Below, in pieces: positions 31,634 through 33,971 of a stretch of DNA of 33,971 bases; the stretch's first letter is position 1, and each line of letters begins with the position of its first letter. Source of the DNA: JBFXDI01 sp050181295 (lineage in GTDB: Bacteria; Pseudomonadota; Alphaproteobacteria; Rhizobiales; Aestuariivirgaceae). The stretch spans positions 1-33,971 of the forward strand of contig JBFXDI010000030.1 of NCBI GenBank assembly GCA_050181295.1, written 5' to 3'. The translations under genes and the position numbers were made by a program. The notes beneath the pieces are model-generated. The model was not told where the DNA came from, did no database searches, and saw only the letters and a list, made by a program, of their open reading frames with translations.

Positions 31634-31773
31634 ATTTCCCGCTTCTGCGCACCTTCAGGTCGCGCTATCGTGCCGTGGTCGGAAAGGGGAAACCGACCTT
31701 GAGGGATGGCCGCCCTACCCTCAGGACACGCCGCTTGCCGCTTCAATCATCATCCTACTTCCGCGGGAGGCAG
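31634..31773 (+). repeat. Direct repeat copy 2, leader of the ABM-domain gene
   Basis: The second copy of the ~140-base repeat; its end includes the GGGAGG ribosome site (31765-31770) of the ABM gene starting at 31776, so this copy is that gene's 5' leader. The offset to copy 1 is a constant 1143 bases up to the one-base indel. The whole stretch 31507-31775 contains only this repeat and the antitoxin promoter. Confidence 0.9.
31669..31730 (+). other. Three-way-junction-like fold in the ABM gene leader
   Basis: The same fold as in copy 1: outer stem 31669-31674 with 31724-31730, inner stems 31677-31682/31693-31698 and 31700-31705/31718-31723. Here it ends about 45 bases before a start codon, a position suitable for a cis-regulatory RNA. 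The two copies are identical in this part, so they give no covariation support. Confidence 0.45.
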
Positions 31774-31775
31774 TC

Positions 31776-32072
31776 ATGACTGCGTTCAACGTCGTGCGTT
31801 TCAAGGTCAAGCCCGGCATGGACGATGTCTTTCTCGGCGCCCATCGGAACATCGCCGGGAGCTGGCCGGGCATGCGCCACGCGAACATCATCAAGACCGG
31901 CGAGGGACGCTACTGCATCATCGGGGAATGGGAGAGCGCGGATGCGCTGGCGGCCGGCCGGCCGCAGATGATCGCCACGCTCGACAGCTTTCGGCACACG
32001 CTCGAGGATCTGGGCGGGGGGCTCGGGGTGACGGACCCTGCCGCGGGGCCTGTCGTCCTGACGATCAAATAG
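31776..32072 (+). CDS. ABM-domain (antibiotic biosynthesis monooxygenase-like) protein
   Basis: A 98-residue protein of the dimeric alpha/beta-barrel (ABM) type. The order of FNVVRFKVKPGMDDVFLGAH, the IIKTGEGRYCIIGEWES strand and the long helix (MIATLDSFRHTLEDLG) fit the family, whose members oxidise small aromatics or have unknown roles without bound cofactors. ATG 31776 has GGGAGG 5 bases upstream inside the repeated leader. It is convergent with the alpha/beta hydrolase gene, 43 bases between stops. No function can be named. Confidence 0.72.
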   Translation: MTAFNVVRFKVKPGMDDVFLGAHRNIAGSWPGMRHANIIKTGEGRYCIIGEWESADALAAGRPQMIATLDSFRHTLEDLGGGLGVTDPAAGPVVLTIK

Positions 32073-32115
32073 CGGCGTCCGCAATTCGTTCGCCTCGCCG
32101 CCCTTCCGTTCTCGC

Positions 32116-32934
32116 CTAGCGCGACAGGAATGCGTTCAGCCGCTCCAGAACGAGATCCGGGGCCTCGAGCTGCGGCAGGTGGCCGACACCGGGAAGCGTT
32201 TCGAACGACGCCTGCGGGATCAGCGCATGAAGCGCCCTGCCGCGCTCAAGCGGGATCCAGGGGTCGTCCTCGCCCCAGAGAATTTTGACCGGGCAGCGAA
32301 TGCTCCCGAACGCCGGCTCGATCTCGGCGGTATATTTCTCATCCGCCTGCGCGAACTGCCGGTAGAAGCTTCCGCGCCCTTCCTCGGACAGCCAAGGCGC
32401 GACCAGCGCGTCGAAATCTCCGGGATCGATATCGTTCGCCATCGCTCCCTTGATATAGGCCTCGACAAGCGCCCGGTGGATATGCGGCGGCAGGCCCAGG
32501 AAGGCGTCGACGTGACGGCCGACATGATCGAAGAAGGCCGATCCCCAGGGTCTCATCGCGACGACGTTCATGAGCACATACCGGTCGAAGTCGCAGCCAT
32601 GCAGCAGGTGCGCGCGCAGCGTCGTCGCGCCGCCGAAATCATGCGCGACGACGATCGGCCGCTCGAGCGCCCAATGCGCCAGCATCTCGGCGAACACCTT
32701 TCCCTGGACGTCGAGGGAGGTGCGTTGTGCCGCATCCTTGCCCGACCGGCCGTAGCCCGGCATGTCGTACCAGTGGACGCGATAGCTCCTCGCGAGAGCC
32801 GGAATGATCCGATGCCATGAGAACGAGGACCACGGCCAGCCGTGGGCCAGCACGAGCGCCGGCCCGCTCCCCGCATGTCCCGCCGCCACCGCGCCCGCGG
32901 ATGTCTGCGCGGTCTCGTCTAGTCGCCACCGCAT
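32116..32934 (-). CDS. Alpha/beta hydrolase with Asp nucleophile (dehalogenase/epoxide-hydrolase-like)
   Basis: A 272-residue alpha/beta hydrolase. The oxyanion region is HGWPWSS (31-37), and the nucleophile elbow reads AHDFGG with Asp99 instead of Ser, as in haloacetate/haloalkane dehalogenases and epoxide hydrolases, which work through an ester intermediate. The acid Asp lies in WGEDDPWIP and the His in GVGHLPQLEAPD. A helical cap separates the core halves (about 130-205). ATG 32934. It is a single gene, divergent from the downstream cyclase. It probably acts on a halogenated acid or an epoxide; Ser-type esterase activity is unlikely. Confidence 0.87.
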   Translation of the reverse strand: MRWRLDETAQTSAGAVAAGHAGSGPALVLAHGWPWSSFSWHRIIPALARSYRVHWYDMPGYGRSGKDAAQRTSLDVQGKVFAEMLAHWALERPIVVAHDFGGATTLRAHLLHGCDFDRYVLMNVVAMRPWGSAFFDHVGRHVDAFLGLPPHIHRALVEAYIKGAMANDIDPGDFDALVAPWLSEEGRGSFYRQFAQADEKYTAEIEPAFGSIRCPVKILWGEDDPWIPLERGRALHALIPQASFETLPGVGHLPQLEAPDLVLERLNAFLSR

Positions 32935-33054
32935 CGATACTCTCCATCGGAATGGCCGGCGATCTTATCGGAACCGGGCCGTCGGCAAAGGCGTTTTCCC
33001 AGTCCCGCCCGATGGCTTATGAAGGCCTAGGCAAAGAACCCTCCGGACGAGGCG

Positions 33055-33971
33055 ATGGAAGCTCCTCCACTTGAAAGAAAGCTCGTGGCCATCCTCGCGG
33101 CCGACATCGAGGGCTACAGCCGGCTCATGCACGAGAACGAGGAGTTGGCGCTCGCCATCCTCACCTCGCACCGGCGCATCGTCGATGAGCTGATCGCGAG
33201 CGCCCATGGCGAGATCTCGGGCACCGCCGGCGACAGCGTGCTGGCGGAGTTCGCGAGCGTGGTCGATGCCGTTCGCTGCGCGGTGGCGATCCAGCAGGCC
33301 CTTTTCAGGGCGAACCGGGATAACCCGGAGACGGGCATGCAGTTCCGCATCGGCATCAATGTCGGTGACGTCATGGTCAAGGACGGCGGCATCTTCGGCG
33401 ACGGCGTGAACGTCGCCTCGCGGGTCGAGGCGCTGGCGGAACCCGGCGGCATCTGCGTGACGCGCGGCGTGCGCGACCACGTCCGGGACCGGGTGGACTA
33501 CCCGTTCGAGGATCTGGGCGAGCACAGCGTCAAGAACATCGCCCGTCCGGTGCGCGTCTTCCGCGTGCTGTTCGATCCGGAAGGCTCAACCAACCTCTAC
33601 GAGAAACGCGAGGCCGACATGCCGCCTGCCAAGCCGATCAAGCTCGAAGTCTCAGAAGAGGTGACGGATCCGGTCGAGATCGCCTTCTGGCAGTCGATAC
33701 AGGCGAGCGACGATCCGAACGAATACCGCGCCTATCTGGAGCAGTACCCGGCCGGCTCCTTCGCCTCGCTCGCGGAGGCGCGGCTCGTGAGCAGCGCCGA
33801 AGCCCCGGAGCAGCCGGACACCGATGTCGAGCTCGCCTACTGGGATTCGGTCAAGGACAGCGCCAATCCCGCCATGCTCCGCGCCTATCTCGCCAAGTTC
33901 CCGGAAGGGTCGTTCCTGGAACTCGCCCAGATCCTTCTCACCGATCTCGAAAAGGAGGGCGCGGCGGGGAA
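33055..33971 (+). CDS. Class III nucleotidyl cyclase with C-terminal repeats, 3'-truncated
   Basis: The frame runs off the window end; 305 residues are visible from ATG 33055. An N-terminal class III cyclase domain (about 8-170) has metal-binding Asp17 (LAADIEGYS) and Asp60 (GTAGDSVLAEF) and the GDGVNVASRVEAL motif. The substrate-selecting Lys four residues before the second Asp is a Gly (Gly56), so ATP use is not assured. After a linker come two ~38-residue repeats (207-244 and 258-295, 51 apart) with the pattern FW/YW-x-S...YRAYL/LRAYL-x-x-(Y/F)P-x-GSF. Such repeats often accompany TPR or caspase-like tails in Rhizobiales cyclases. No membrane segment is seen so far. Confidence 0.88.
   Translation, partial: MEAPPLERKLVAILAADIEGYSRLMHENEELALAILTSHRRIVDELIASAHGEISGTAGDSVLAEFASVVDAVRCAVAIQQALFRANRDNPETGMQFRIGINVGDVMVKDGGIFGDGVNVASRVEALAEPGGICVTRGVRDHVRDRVDYPFEDLGEHSVKNIARPVRVFRVLFDPEGSTNLYEKREADMPPAKPIKLEVSEEVTDPVEIAFWQSIQASDDPNEYRAYLEQYPAGSFASLAEARLVSSAEAPEQPDTDVELAYWDSVKDSANPAMLRAYLAKFPEGSFLELAQILLTDLEKEGAAG

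Noticed and set aside
1..33971. CRISPR arrays, rRNA genes, transposases and phage structural genes
   Set aside because: Looked for at all scales; no regularly spaced repeats, rRNA sequence or recombinase/transposase motifs were seen in the window.

Overview
The window is GC-rich alphaproteobacterial DNA, most likely from the Hyphomicrobiales (Rhizobiales). The main support is the housekeeping block rpmH-rnpA-yidC-engB-argB-(HAD phosphatase)-dapD-(TM2)-dapE, which meets def-fmt-truA head on; this order is familiar from that group. The succinylase route to lysine, the CHASE2 adenylate cyclase and the small cyclase with a 'LVAILAADIEGYSR' start fit the same group. No species can be named from sequence alone.

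Layout. (1) 1-1740: 3' part of a CHASE2 adenylate cyclase gene with a good intrinsic terminator. (2) 1815-9256, minus strand: an operon read as ProX-type binding protein, ProV-type ATPase, a ProW-type permease with two fused halves, a choline-kinase-like phosphotransferase and a dimethylglycine dehydrogenase-like FAD/GcvT enzyme. A DeoR-family regulator (9465-10229) diverges from it. Together they look like uptake and folate-linked oxidative demethylation of a methylated amine; the substrate and the kinase's role are unknown. (3) 10236-10913: a secreted CAP-domain protein. (4) 11023-13252: def-fmt-truA on the plus strand, convergent with (5) 13305-20493: lysine, arginine, ribosome and membrane-insertion housekeeping genes on the minus strand, driven at least in part by a strong rpmH promoter. 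(6) 20720-25105: a membrane histidine kinase, a lipoprotein gamma-glutamyltransferase and a divergent P1-family (DmpA/NylC-like) self-processing hydrolase.

(7) From 25176 on the character changes. A complete tRNA-Arg(ACG) is followed by a small, lower-GC segment ending in an exact 29-bp copy of the tRNA 3' end. This is the scar of an integrated element, now carrying only a GNAT gene. Beyond it lie unrelated single genes: a methyltransferase, a biuret-hydrolase-like cysteine hydrolase, a RibD/DHFR-like reductase, a ChaC-like gamma-glutamylcyclotransferase, a second methyltransferase, a GNAT-toxin/DUF1778-antitoxin pair, an ABM-domain monooxygenase and an Asp-nucleophile alpha/beta hydrolase. 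The toxin-antitoxin pair sits between two copies of a ~140-bp repeat that can be drawn as a three-way-junction fold. The window ends inside a second class III cyclase gene with C-terminal repeats.

The observations most worth following are the transporter-kinase-demethylase-DeoR operon, the tRNA-bounded mini-island, and the duplicated structured element around the toxin-antitoxin module. All functional statements rest on reading motifs by eye; no database search or folding program was run.
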